Source of the DNA: Parus major
Taxonomy: Eukaryota > Chordata > Aves > Passeriformes > Paridae
Reading direction: 5' to 3'
DNA length: 64,000 bases
Assembly: GCF_001522545.3 (NCBI RefSeq)
Contig: NC_031770.1
Span: forward strand, 14,249,115 to 14,313,114
Positions 12,801-27,800 of the stretch are shown piece by piece (within the stretch, counting starts at the first letter, position 1; every line of letters begins with the position of its first letter). A program made the position numbers and the translations under genes. The notes below the pieces were generated by a model. That model made no database searches. It saw only the letters and a program-made list of their open reading frames with translations, and was not told the origin of the DNA.

Positions 12801-15800
12801 TAAGGAGTCCTTCTGGTCTTGTACCTAAGAGTAATACATAAGAAGGAAAAGAAAATCACAACACTAAGAATTGACCATGAATGAAAAAAGTTAGCTTTGA
12901 AAATAATTTAATTTCCACCTACTAGAACCATTTGCATAAATCATAACAGATTCATTTACTTAAATTTCCCCTTCAATATCAAATATACATATATCCAATT
13001 TTGGCAGAGCAGGCAAGTGAAAGGCTTCCAAGTTCCCTAGTTTTTACTCATATTAGATAAATATCAATTGTTTTGGTCTCAAAAACCACACATACAGAAT
13101 GATGTTCACCTCTGTAGGAAGGACCACCTAGGCCTTTCCAAAGGGTGAAGACTGAAATTCTCCACTCCAAAGAGTGAACCTGAATCTATATAATAACCAT
13201 TTCCTACTGCTATTTACAGGCTGCATTTGGAGATATTTTCCCCACACACAAACACACAAAGGCTTTACCTCATTTTATTCATTCATTACCATGACAGTAA
13301 TAACCTTACGAAGACAAGGGGCTGGAAGTGATGATTGGTAATAAAATGTAATTTACCAATGATTTCATAATTAAGAGGTGACAGAGGCACACAGTCAATC
13401 ACACTATAAAAACTCACAGAAAACCAGCCACAGGGTAACCAACCAAGCCAGAACTGACACTTACTTGGTAAGGCCAGAAGACTGACGTATGTGTGTAGCT
13501 TCTCAAAGACTGCAGTCAACCTTTTCATGTCTCTGTGCAGCTCCATATTTCTAGCTCTTAAAGCAGCTGTGCAAAGAGAAGACTCACACTCTTCTTCCAA
13601 ACTAGGAATATATGAATTATTTTTTTAAAAGCAAGCAATTGTCTTAAAAAAAAAACAAGTTCAAAAGTTTTGGAGCACATACGTGTTCTCTACCTCCACA
13701 GTCCAAAGCAACAGCAGACCAGGAAATTCTTTTAGGAAGGATAACATAGCAGAGGAATTCATCAATACATGAAAGTTACCATGTGCATCTCCACTCCTAG
13801 GTCACAAGCCAGGAATGACTTACTCCAACAGCAATTTAAGTTTGCAGCAATTTAAGTTTCAAGACTTTTCCCTCTACTACATAAATTCTCTTCTGCTCCT
13901 TAAGGAGCATGAGAAGAGTTATAAATGAGGCATAAATCAAGGTTTTTCTTCTTCCTTAGTCCAAACCCTCTCTTAAAGCAGTTCTTGGCACCTAAAATTC
14001 ACCTCCCTTCAGTCAGCTCAGAAACAAAGATTTTCACAGAAGGGACGTACACCAGGCCAAGTTTTACTACATTGCTACATTTACTCAATGATGAATAACC
14101 CTCAGAGAGGCCTAAGGCACTAACAGTTTCAGTGTATCACACCTGGATAGTATCAATGCTACTGAATAACACTAAGAAACATTAATGAAAGTTTCAGTAT
14201 TTTTTAAGTCTCATCTGTGAGGGAGGGTGTGTGTGGAGGGGCTTTCAAATACATGTTTTTACTCCTAATGCCTCAAAAAAGCTATGCCTAATCTCAAGGT
14301 TTAGAAAAATCATAAAAAAAAAAGAAAAAAATATTTCAGCTGTTTAAGACAGAGCAGAGCTTAGAGTGTTTTAAGGTTTGACGTAATATTTGAGTTGTAG
14401 GTGCTGACAGTGGTGTATGCCTGACACAGTGCCTATTTTTTATCTATCAAATGAAAGGTACCTTTTTAATTGATAAGGAAGAATCTTTCTTAAAAAGCCT
14501 AAATAGGAAGCTAAATGTTCTGAGAAGGCCTTCAATTTCACAGTTGTTTCCTGAAAGGAGAAAACAACAGGTAAGTGTTTTTGCTCTGTAAGAATCTTTT
14601 TGGATACCAAAAAGAGGAAATCTTACCAGGACTGTCACAGTATCCTCCGTGATGCTCTCAAACAAGTGCAGCATTCCTTCCTCCAGAGGGCGAACGTAGG
14701 AAGCGTTTTCATGGAGATACTGTGAGAACTGAGGACAGAGAGGTTTTAAAATGGTGCTTGCTGCCAGCTCGTGTGAACTCTGCCAAGGTAATAACCAAAA
14801 GGGACATTTTGGCAAAGCCCCTGTCCCCTTTAACGATGCCTAAGATGTCATTAATGAGATACAACAGTCCAGTGATGTACAGCAACCTCTTCTATAGGGC
14901 AAAAACACACCTTGAGGGAAAGTGAGAAGTACTGCAAGTCCAGGCAAAACCACGCCTAGGGCTTTGCCACTGCATCCTGTGTCATTTTAACTGCCATGCA
15001 CAGCACATCAAACCTTCACTTTTTAGTTTTAAATAGTCTTGCATTCCTTTCTCAATTACATCCAATTAAGTCTAGATCCATGCACCATTTACCACCAGAA
15101 TAAACTATCCCACCTTCCTCCCAAAAGCTGTTTGCCTCCCAGCCACGTCCATCAGCACAAACATTTGCAAAGCTAGGCTGTGCCAAGTAGTGAAGAACTA
15201 AACCCAAGTCAAACTGAGAGCAAGAGATGTGTCTTTATCTGTGTGCAGTCCAGTTTTCAACATGAGTCAAAGCATGCAAAGCATGGAGCTCCAACTGATC
15301 ACGGGAGAATTCTTACTTCTAAAACTATGACAGGTTTGGGCAATAATGAAACTTTGGCCTCATGGACCTGCCTGACTTTGCTAAAAATTCCGTAATTAAA
15401 TCCTATAGTTAATTTTGCCTTCAAAAAAGCAGACCTGAGAACATAAGGTGTACTCTTACATATAATCAAAATGTAACAACACCATCAGCTTTCCATTCTG
15501 GTACCTCAGTATCACAAAAAGCTTCTTCCACAAATTAATATAGATAGTTAAAAGTGATCCTGGTTTTTATTTTACCCCACAGAAAGATACCTTCACCTTT
15601 GATTATTTACACCACAAGGGCAGCTAAAGATCCCAGGCAAACAGAGTACAAGAGATTTTAGTTGTTCCTTGTATTATTACAGTGCAGTAACACAGTGTTA
15701 ACAAGAACAGTGAGATGCTAAGCTCTGATCCACGCATGCATAAACCTGGATGGAATCAGGGAAAATTCCTAAATCTAAGGAGGAAGAAATAACACATGCA

Positions 15801-18800
15801 GAATGCTCCTGACTTTTGTTGCAAGAGAGAGGATTTGAATTATCCAGCATGATGCTGTAGACCCAGCAGAACCCAGCAATCCAACACTTAAAGAGAAAAG
15901 GAATACTTGAACCTGGCAGGGAATTGTCCACATCTACTTTGAGTGTTTGGTGGGGAAAATAGCTTGAAAGCACCAGACAAGACCTGGAGTTGGGGAAAAA
16001 TAAATCAGTGCAAGTCCACTAAGCCACTACCTGACACTTGTTTCATTTTCTCTACCATATTCAGGGGAGGTTTTTGACCAACTTGGTGGAGTAAGCTAAA
16101 AAAGAAAAATTAAAAAAAAAAATCACACTGAGAACACTTGCCAAGCAAATAGACAAATTAATTTAAAATACAGGAGCAACTACAGCTTCATTGAGCAATA
16201 AAAGATGCTCTAATGCTGGAAAGTCACAGCAAAAGCCCAGAGAAGTAGCATGCATTTAGGGAATTACATCATGATTACACAATAGAGCAGACTACAAGAG
16301 ATTACAAAATAATATATATATATAAAATTACAGAAACAAAGCTTGAACTACTGAATCAAATATAAGAAAAGGAAAATGAAAATAAGGTTCTGATTAAGTT
16401 GCATGTTTCAGCTGTGCTGAAAAACAACAGTGTTAACTAGGAGGTAAACAGGGGGGAAAAAACAGGGAAAAAAAAACTGTGATAAGAGATGTCTAGGAAA
16501 TCTGATTTTTCTGCTTTAGTGTAAACTGCAGTAGTACCTGAGAATGCAGTCACCACACTGGTCACATTAAAGAAAAAAGGAGACACCACTCCTGCCTCAA
16601 AAAATCTTAAAGATGACAAAACCACAATTTTCACAAGCAGGACATGCCACTCTGAGGGCATTTGGTGGCAAGAGCAACAAAATGTTCTCAAAGTATGCTG
16701 AATCTCTGCAGGAGGGTATTCTTGACTAAAACAGTTGAAACAACTAAGAAGGCAAATGGAAGGGGATTTCTCTAGTGGATAACGACTTTCATAAGCACAT
16801 TTGTTACCTGCAAAGAGATTATAGGAGGTTTTCCAAAGAATCGGAAAGTTTTGTGATAGTTAACATTGATACCACATGCACTGCAGCCACCTAATCAATG
16901 CAAACCACAATTCACCTCAGCAACTTCAGTCTGAGCCTAACCAACCACTGAACTGAAATTAAGAATCACAAAACACTCCCTGCAACGTAAATACTCAAAG
17001 ATCCCCTTACACTATGAAGTCAACTCTGATCTTAATGCAATTTGTTCCAAAGCATACATATACGAATCCCCACACAAACCCTTGTGCACAGTTATTTTCT
17101 CTATTTCACAGCATGGGAAAACCAAGTCAAAACATGAAGCTTAACAGCTCTGGATGATACTCTCAGAAAATCTTTCTATTGAACTTTATCAAAAGAGATG
17201 AGTAAGATTTCTCATATTGATTTCAACATGTTTTACCAACTTGAGGCTTCAGAACACTAACAGGAAACATCTTCACACAAGCAGCCCAAAATCAGATTAT
17301 AAAGCTGTGTTTTGACAAGGGAACACAGCCCAGGTTCTCTCCCTCATATTCCTCCTACCTTCTATTCTTTATTTAATATTACAGCTAGACACTTAAAACA
17401 CAAGACCACATTCTGTCTCAACATCTCCTCCTTCCAGCTGAACTTTCAGCAAATGCACTTCAACTTAGCAATAAAAAAAGCAGTTTTGATTTGATTATCA
17501 TATCACTCTTCTAGCAGAGGCAGAGGGGAAAAGGATTCTCTGCAGCTACACCTCACCCACATTCACAGAATTCATGGAGCAGAGATGTCTCATGCAGGAG
17601 GGGCTGGATCTCAGGGACACACAGCATTCCAGTAAAGGTGGTGCATGTTTGCATGGAATCACTCATTAAAGTCTAAATAACTGAATATATTTGTAGATGA
17701 AGTGTGTAAACGTTACCTTCTGATTTAAGGGTGATATTGTGTCTGTTGCAGAATCAACGGGGAAGATCTGTACCTTCTGCTCAGTGTACGTGTGGAAGTT
17801 CAGGAGAGCTGTTACAAGTTCTTGGACAAAAGCCATGGCCTGGCCAGCAAGGTCTCGCAGCTTCAGCTGTAAAGACAGGCATAAAATGATTGTATTTGGC
17901 ATGGATGTATTTAAATATGAAAAAAAAAAACCTTTTTAGATACAAAAAAACATCGTTATCAGTAAGTTCCTTCTTGTTATTATTTCAGCCTAAAATACAT
18001 GACAATTGTGTTTAAGTTAATTTTTATTCATCAACTATAATGCTACTCAGAAGGACACATTGCTGACAACAAAATATCTTTTCTACTTCACACAACTGGT
18101 GATGGTTTGCCTCTGCTGCATTTTTCAAACTTGCAAGCCACAAAAACACTTAGAGGTCAGCACAATTACAGAAACCATGTCTGAAATTTCCAAAGAACAA
18201 CAGACTAATTGCTGACAACAGCTCAACACGAGGTTGCAAGGAAGCCTCAATTTAATTAGTAAAAAACCAATGATGTTTTCTCCCAGAATTGAAGATGTCT
18301 GCTTCTCTCACCAAGAACACTCAATTCTTATTCGCCTGGACACAACAGAGCTGCTGCTCGTGACTAAGGCTGTTTCTGTGCCTTTAGTACAGCAGGAAGG
18401 CATCAAAGAAATTAATCCAGAATAGAATATAAATTCAACAGAGAAGAAAACTATTCTCTGTTGGGATTTATGGAAAGAGAATAATGTTATAGTGACATTT
18501 CAGCAAAGAATACCATATCCTTCAGAGACATACTCTTAATGCTTCAATGGACTGTTAAATCAGGTCAATCTTGATTATGGATCTGGGATGGTGGCAAGTA
18601 ATTAAAGCAGTCATTATCCTCAGTTTGTGTATGTTAATTAGCCATGCAAGGAAGGGAAACAGACACTATTACTGTCCTTTACACTGCAGCCTGTGCTAAT
18701 ACACCAACATTTTGCCTCCACTGGCAAAGCCAGTCATAAAAATCTGTCCTGGAACATTTTCAAGACTGCAGAGCTTGAAGCATGAAGTTGCCTGACATAG

Positions 18801-21800
18801 TGCTGGCAGAAAACAGTAAAAAAAGAAAGTCCCCATGCAGTTATTCAGATTTTTCTTGGAACTCAGCAGCAGCAACCTGAAATTTAAGGCTATTTCCATC
18901 ACAAAACTGTACAGCAGGTCACCTGTTCACACAGCAGACATTATTAGGAAAAAGGTTTCTTTACAGGCACTTCTGAAGAATGGAGAAAGCAACCATTTTA
19001 TATCTTGCAGTAGCAAGTTAATGCACTAACCTGAAGGCTTGAGACACAACAGAAACAGAAAAAAACTCAGTGTTGTAGAGCCCACCCTCAGTGGTAGCAA
19101 CACATGAAAATTTTGACTGCACACAGGTTTCTGATTTGCTATTTTGCTAAAAAACTTTAAAAGATTCAGCCATTCCAGAAAACCAATGCTTATTTTTGAA
19201 TACTGAATAAACAATATTCACAAGGAATCTCATTAAATTACAGTAGTGAACAGAAACACTTTGTTTTCTAAAAATACTCAAATATATAATGGTTATTTTA
19301 GTGCAAGTAAGAGATGCTTTGGCAAGAAGTATCCCACAAAATGTAAATGAACTATGCAGAGATCTCAAAGTGACATGATTTATTCTTTGAAAGGGTTGTG
19401 ACTGGTGACAAGTAATGTTAACTAATATGGCACTTTAGTGCACACGCCAGCGTGCAGTTTACAAGTGCATACATTCTCTGGGCTCAAGTGATGTGACTAA
19501 AGAAGCTCAGTTTGAGGGAAAATTTAGGATACCAAACCTACCTTTTTTCAAGAAAAGACTTCTGAAGTACTGTAGTTTTAATCAATTTCAAAAGTTAGAT
19601 GTTCCAACTTCTAGCTTACTGAAGGTTGACCCGATAAAATAATATTTCATATAACTTTAATAAGACTCCTCAACATAACAATACACACAGCCTGTTGAAA
19701 AGTGCAGAGGTTCTGTGGGCAGAAATGATCTCAGAATATCATGACAGTAGTAAGACAGGCTATCTTCTGCCACTTCAGGTACTAAACTGACTGGCTTTAT
19801 TTATTTCAGACATGAAACCACAAGAAGCACTTACCTGATTCCTTCTGTTGTGCAATGGTACATTCAGAGCATTGTATCGAGTAGATCCTACAGGACAAAA
19901 ATTGAGTTGCATGAACTTGTTAAATTGTGGGAGGTTTTAAAAGATATTTTTTGGTAAATACTGATTTAAAAAAAAAAAAATCATTGCAGGGATATTACAG
20001 TTTATGTAAGCAATATTAATTAAAGAGATACAAACAACTCCCTCCAATAAGATAGGCCTAAATATCCTCAGTTAAGAGTTTCTGTGATTAAGTGTAGGGA
20101 AAGCAGGTCAATGCTTGTCTCAGATGGTAAGTCAAATTTAATCATCTGAAGACCCTGAATTTGAAAGATAAGAGCAGACTCCTCTTGCTCAAAGAACAAT
20201 ATTCATCACAAACAAGAGTGAAAGAATCTCTTAAAAGAAATCACTCTTAAGGAAGTCAAGATTATCTTGAAATTTCAATTACATTCCAAGGAGGGGCCAA
20301 GTAAGACTGATGTATTTTTGAATGGTTTCAAAGTTTTTTAAAGCTCCTGTATACGCTTAATATGTTGATAATTTAGACTAATATATACTCTCCATGTACT
20401 TCAGCTTTCTTCTCCAGTCATGAAGCAACTAGAATGATTTTTCAGTTACAAGCAGCCACAATTAGAGGGGCGGAGGGCTATTTGTACCTAGAGAACAGCT
20501 TACAACTTCTTAGAGATTTAATAGGGATCACATCCATTCTCAATTCAGTTGAACAACAACCAGATTACTTGCAAATTTGCTTGCAAAGGAAATTTACAGT
20601 TTCTTATTCCTTTTATGTCGTTCACATTTGGCTATTAACACATGGAAAGAGGTAGTTACATTTAGAGGGAAAAGAAACCTGTCCAAAATTATTGGATCCT
20701 ACTTCTAACTAAATGCTTCAGAAAACTTTTTCTGGTCTGGAAATCATACTTAGGAGTCATTTGATTGTTATTGAAATTAGCTGCTAGTTACACTTGAAAC
20801 CAACTACAGGGTCTATAGGAAGACAGCTGGAACCCACAGCAAACAAACATCTCCTGAATTTCATTGACCTGTCACTAAAGAGATGTTCTCTATTTGCAGT
20901 GTTTTCTACTACACAAGCAAAGGCATTATGCTATGGCAGCTGAATGAGCAGGTAAATTATTTTAGCAAAATTCTTGCTACAATGGTAGACACCTATAAAA
21001 AATGCAAGCTAAAGAAGACAGAGAAGTAGAAATAGGCAGCAGATACCAGGCAAAATGAGAGAAGTGAAAAGGATACCACTTCAAGGCACCAACACCTAAG
21101 CATGATGTGCTGTATATGGGAGTCAACATTTCCTGAAGAGGAGATAATCTAGTGTTCCTAAGCCAAGACTCACTGGATTGCCAAACCAGTGGAGAGCTTG
21201 GAACACTCACCCCTGCAGCACCTGCCAGATTCAGCTTTTGGAGAACCTAAGGCTACTTAAAACATTGTCACCAGGTTTTAAACTGAATGAAAAATGCAAA
21301 AGCCACCAATGAAATACACAAGAAATTCAAAAGCCTGTTTTCACTTCTCTGCTCCTTCTTCACTACTTTCAGCTTTTTCACTATTCCTTGTCTTGAAGGT
21401 CCAGAAGAGTGCAGCAGTGCCTGCCCACCCTTGTGTTCAGCTGTTCAGGAAAGCACACAGTGCAGACTGACCAGCACATACTAACCCATGCTTGTACCAA
21501 AGCCATGCAAAGGCTGAGCACTCCTAACTCCAGGGGATCCTCTGCATTTCAGCTGATCTAGCAGCAGTTGGAAAGGAAGCAGAAAAACATTGCTTCAGGT
21601 AAAAGTCCCCAGGTGAAAAGGGCTTTTTTCCCCATCAAGAGATGAACGAGTCTAAGACACCTTTCAGGTATGAACTACTCTGTGTGTTTTCTGATCAATG
21701 AGACACCCTGACAAATTCCCCACTAGCAAGAAGTGCAGACCATTATTGATGCAACAGCTCTGCTGCCACCAGTTTTCCCCCAACTTAACTTACTGCAACT

Positions 21801-24800
21801 CTTGAATATATCCTGCCAAAAATAATACTCTTTGAGATGAGTAACCAATCTTTATAGAGCAGCCATTAAATTGAGAGTGTTCCTTCATCATTTACAATAA
21901 TCTGTCAACACTAAGCAAGACAAGTGGCAAATCACTTAGAAGCCTTCAAAAGTTTCAACTTTCATTATATGTATAAAAACTTGTATTTAGAATTGTAAAC
22001 TTTGTATTTTAGAATTACTGAAGAAGACCATGACAAGTATCAGGAATACTTACTACAGTTTTCTCCAAGTGTCTGTTCAGATGTCCAACACTTCTTACAG
22101 CTAATACATTTTAATTCATAAGGAGCGCTCCCTCCAGATGGATACCCAAAAAATCAAAGATACCCAGACCAAGGCAATACGTACTTGTGTCATTAAAAGG
22201 TACTTTTTCATTAATTATGCATAGAGATTCTTCCAGTCTACTGCCCAAAGCTGCTTGAAGATTCTTTAGCTGTTGCTGGCTAAATAACAAAGAGACAAAC
22301 GAAAAACCACACACACACACACACATTGTAAACCTTTAAAATTTCATCTGTATCACCAACACCATATCTCACTATAAGCATCCCTTGAGTGTATAGGTAT
22401 GTCTCCTTCTAGAAGTTAGATTGAAATAATACAGTGGAAGTCATTTGTCTTTCTTTATCTCATATTTTGCACAACATTGAATCCTAATCCCTAACAAAAG
22501 CAGTGAAAGTTACCATAAACTTGTATGTAAATCCTGAATTCCATTCTTGAGAAGCTCCATTTACTTCAGAGCTAAAATTCACCTTATTTTCCTATTGTGC
22601 AACTATTACATAAGCTATATGTAGACATTCTTTTCTACTAGAGTTTGGATGGAGAGGTAAAAGGGCCTCCAGATTACTATGCATCCAATGCAGAATTCCA
22701 ATAAGAGGTAATGAGTTGTCAATAATTCAATTAATTATGTCACATCCTTATTTGAGATACCTCAAAGGCTTTTCAAAACCCCGTATTTGAACACTGCTAT
22801 GATACTGCCTGTTCTGAGAAGACTTGACAATTATGTTTCTGATGCAAGTGTTTTTTCTCTAAATGTTCTTTGCTAGCATTTGACTGTGCATATACATGTG
22901 AACCTAAGCAATTAAGATTACTAATATAATCTATTAGGACAGATTCCTGAGATGAACAATAATATATTTCAGCATAATATACATATGTCTACAAAGAACA
23001 CTCCATTATTGATTTAGACCAAATTCCACACCTTACCCAACTTAGACCCCCAAATTCTTCACTGTTTTGCTTCCTGTTTGACATTTAGAACTCCTGCACA
23101 TATAGTGGAGGGTGGGAGAGGAAGGTGTCAAAGTGACAGAACTTTTTTCTTTTCTTACAACATTTGAAACACAAAATTATCAGTTCTAACAAAGCAAAAT
23201 AATCCAAAATAGACAAGGAATATAAGAAGAAACTGGCCAATAGGTAGGTCATGCACATTAACAAATATTTTTTTTGGAGAGCAGCTCCAAAATTGCATAG
23301 AAACTGTACAGCAGCTACTGCAGTAGCACAGAGCATGACAGAAAATTAACTCCAAAACAAACTGCAAATGTACTGATATTTCCTTTTCATACTGTAGAGG
23401 ACTGACAAACAAGTAGTTTGACATGTTTTGCCCTACATTCTGCCCTTTAATTTTCAAGGCATGCAGGCTGTCTCATACCCCCTGGCTTTTCTGAGTAAAG
23501 TGTGGGTGTCAGAGGCAAATGGGTCCCTTCCCCTGACAAAGCAGGGAAAACAGAAGGGCAGTATTCTCAGAGACACATCCTGCCATGTGTTTAACAGACA
23601 GCGATTTCAGTGTTTACAATGAAGTGTCAGGCTTCATAACTTTTAAAAACTTAATATAGTATAACTTAAAATAGTAAAGGACAACTTCTTACAATGACAT
23701 CAATTACCCAGTCACCACAGAACATGATAGACAAGGCCTGAACTGCATAGTAGCAGATTAAGACTAGTTTTTCAAATACCACAAAAAAAGCAAACAGCAG
23801 CCAAACACAGCTTTCATCCTCTTTTGCAAGTAATTTTTAGTGAAACCCTGACTTGGGTGGAGTTATTGGATTCAAGTATCTTTACATCTATCAACATAAT
23901 TAAAGTACACACTTCAGGGTTACCATGTGAAAGAAGGAACTCTGCATCTGATCATTCACTATGTATCTTCTTCATTACATTATGTATCTATACTGCACCT
24001 CTATCTTCTAAAAAAATGCAGCTTAATGAACTCCAGAGAAATGCATCCTAATTCGATTTGGCCCACTCGAGTCCTCAACTCGACATTTTCGACAACCTGT
24101 CTTCAAGACAATGAAAATATTCCAAAACTAACATTATAATTCTCTGATAAAAACTTTCAAATATTCTAGCTGAGAACATTATACATGAAGCAAAAACAAT
24201 TGTTCAAGAAGCTTTTGCAGTGAAGAGGGATTTCTGAAACTCTTTTCAGTCAGTTATCTCAGCATATGTTACTCAAACTTTGTTCCTAGAAGCAGTTTTT
24301 ACAAACTCACATATTTTTGTTTCATGCAAGTTTTTACTTTCTGTGGTTTTCCATTACAAATAAATTCTTCAAGCTTTCATCAACATCACTGCTATTTAAA
24401 AAGCTTGGAGGAAAAACTGCTCTTACTGAAAGCAGAAATTGTGGAATTGTCTAGTTCCATACATAGAAAAGGAAAAGGAGGCTTGACCTGCACTGCTAAC
24501 ACTTATCTTCATGATAATATAATTTGAGTTTTATCAAAGTCTTTTAATTGCACCCCTTTTTAAAAAGGTATTATTCTTAAAAAATAATCCAGCTAATGTT
24601 TTACAGCAATTATTTCTTCACATCAATGAAATATTCATTATATGAAGTAAAGACACTTACCATTCTTCAGTTCGAAGCCTACAGTCCTTAGCTTCTCTTT
24701 CTAGTGTCTGAGACTTGATCTTTATGCAAGAAGATAATCTCACAATGTAAGTGCTGACACAGCAAGACATTGCATTTCAAAACTTTTCAAACTTGCAGGC

Positions 24801-27800
24801 AAGAGGAAAAACTCCTTACTTCTAATTTGGCTTTATCATTCTGCAGCTTTTCTATGGTCTCTGTGTATTTCTTCGTTAAGCTGTCCACCACAGCTTGGTG
24901 CTCGGCAGCATCCGTTTCCAAAACCTCCAGTCTACTCCTCAGCTCTGCTTCCAAACGTTTGTGCTGCTCATCTGCTTCAAAGAACTACAGGAAGAAAAGC
25001 AAAACTCTTAAAAAAGCTTTATTTTACTATTGAATCCAGTCCTTTAAGTTACTCCAATTTCATTAGCCAGATCAGGTTAACAGCAATTACCAGTTCTCAG
25101 ACAAATAGAAATTTTATTTACAGAGAAAAGATTCAGGAACAAAGCACTTCAATAAAAACAAAGTTTCTCAAGTTTTATAAAGTGAAATGCATTTCACTTT
25201 GGTGAAGTAATTCCTGACTTAATTATGGCAACTTGCAGAAAATATTTTAAAACTTAAAGCAATTCTGAAACAGTTAATGAACTAATAAGAAGTTTACATC
25301 CAGTACCAGACAATTTTCAGTAGGGCAACTGTCTCCAAAAGTCAAATATCCAAATGAGAAAACACATATTATGTGATTCCACACACTGCCTTAAAAATCC
25401 AAAGTCAAAATACTTTATTTGCCTAGTGAACATCTTTATAAACAAACTATCTGATCTAATCTACTGCTTTGCATACAACTAAGCTTCTAAACCCACCAGT
25501 TTTCAGACAGCACTTTACTTTCCAAATCTTTGTTTGTATCACCAGTTTTCTGAACCAAATATAAAGGCAAAACTAAATTTCACTCACAAGTATATGCAGT
25601 CGTTCATTTTCTTCTATTTTCTTCTGAAGATCTTCATTGAAGACACTTTTCTGTTCTTGACTCAGGTGAGATGAGGATTCTACACTTTTCTATAAGAGAC
25701 AAAGTGCACTAATTATCTCCAAGTCCCAGGTCTGTGAGAACAGTTCCCACAGCTAATTCCCAGAAGGGGCACACCAGCAGTGTCCTGCTGACACTGACTG
25801 ATGTGTCAAAAGGCGTGAATATTGCACACAGCACCAGCCTCAAGGCAGCACACTCTCCTTCACACCCTTGTGACCCTGCAGTGGTACAAAACTGCCTCAG
25901 GAAAGCCTCCACTCAGGTGTCCCATTCACACACACAGGGAATCTATCGCATGGATGGGCAGCAGCCCATCTGAATTCACAGGAATGCTGCATGCAGTCAG
26001 TAATCCAAAACCCTGCACACACTGGCTCAGCTGGTTTGGTGGCTGTGTGTAAGGCACATCTGTGCTCAGCAAGGGCCCAGGTGTAAGCCAGGCTGCTCTC
26101 AGCAGGCTGTAGCACAAGGTGCCAGGGAAACCACAGGGCCTTCCCTGGCCATCAATCACACATATCCCTCTGCCAACTGTTCCCTCATTTTTTACTCATT
26201 TAATCCAAAAGATTCAGACCACCAGTGAATCCCATGCACCACACTGCTGAAGAGTTATTATCATCACCAAACACAGGGGAGACTCTTTGCATTCAAACTC
26301 AACACCAAACTTCAACAACTAGGGTTATGTAGGGCAGATAAGTCACCTCTGTATTTGATGCCAGCCTATGAACTCCACCTGAGGTATGGGCACATGTTCT
26401 GCTCCTTCTAAAAGGATTTCACTCTGACACAGATCAGAGAACTAAAGCTGTGCATTTTGACAGATGAACAGGAAAGAAACCCAGTGGCAGTGGTTTGCAA
26501 AGCTACTGAAGACAGGCTGACATCCTTCAAAATTTGGAAACACAGTTAGCAAAACAGTAACATAATTTGAAACAAAAGAACAGAAGGTTCAAACTGCATT
26601 TGAAATAACAATCTACTGTAGAGCATGAATAACATAGTCAGAAGTACTATGCTTGTCAAGGAACTGGACAGCAGAATAAAGGGCAGGTGTTTAGGGGAAA
26701 AGTAAGGAAGATGATCAGATTACTAATCAATTGAATGATTTCTATAAAGCCTGTCTTGATAACCACAGCACATTGAGAAAAGACGGCACCAAAAAGAAAA
26801 GACAGCAGTAATTAAGAGGGGTTTCCTCATGAGGAAAGTAGCAAGAGATGCTTGAGAACTACTTAAGTCTAAACCCACCACCCCTGGAATTGTGATGCTA
26901 CCTACAGAAGGCACAGTTGGTCTTAAAATATGGTATCACTAGGTGAAATCAGCAAGTATTTTTGGCAGAGAAAGATCAGTGTTGAAATGATTCTGTCATT
27001 TTGAAATAATATAAAGAATACAAGCTGAAAATTTAGATTTCAAAGCATTTGACAAGATTCATGTAGAAAAGCTATGATAGCAAGCTGAAGAGTTAACTAT
27101 CAGCATCAAAATTACAAAGCAAAAAGGTGGGCATGGGAAATGAGGAGTGATCAGCTTTCTGCATAGCATCTGACTAATCACAGAGCTCCAAGGTATTTCC
27201 CAGTTGTTTGAACACTTCATAAATATCCATAAAAGAAGACAGCAACTCAGAATCAGTCTAGACAGACCAGAAGAGCAGAGAATTACCCAACATGTTTTAT
27301 ATGTCTATATCAATGTATATATCAATACCTGTTTTATGGGTATTTTCACTAACATCAGGTAAAATAACAAGTTCTGACAAGAGTATTCAGCTCAACCCTT
27401 GACATAAAATGCCTACTGCTAAAAATCAGGATAAGGCTTTGACAGGTGAAGAGCAGACTTCTGCTAAGCAAGTCTTTTTTGCCTTCAGCACATACCTTGT
27501 TCTTTTTGCCTCGAGCCTCACTTAATGCAAGTTCATCTTGAAGTAGCTCCACTCGCTTGGCAAGCTGCTGATTTCGAAAGGTTAAGCTGTCCATTTCTTG
27601 TTGCAGTTTCCTCAGAGATTGATCCTTCATCTTCAGTTGTTCCTGAATGACAGAAAAAAACTAATTTTAACATTTTCACACTTACTTTTACACATTAAAA
27701 ACAAGAACAAATTAGAAAATTGCTTCACTTTTTAAACACTGAGGAGGCAAAAGTATTGTTTCTAAAGTAAAAAAATGTATTTCATTTCCTTGAGCTGACC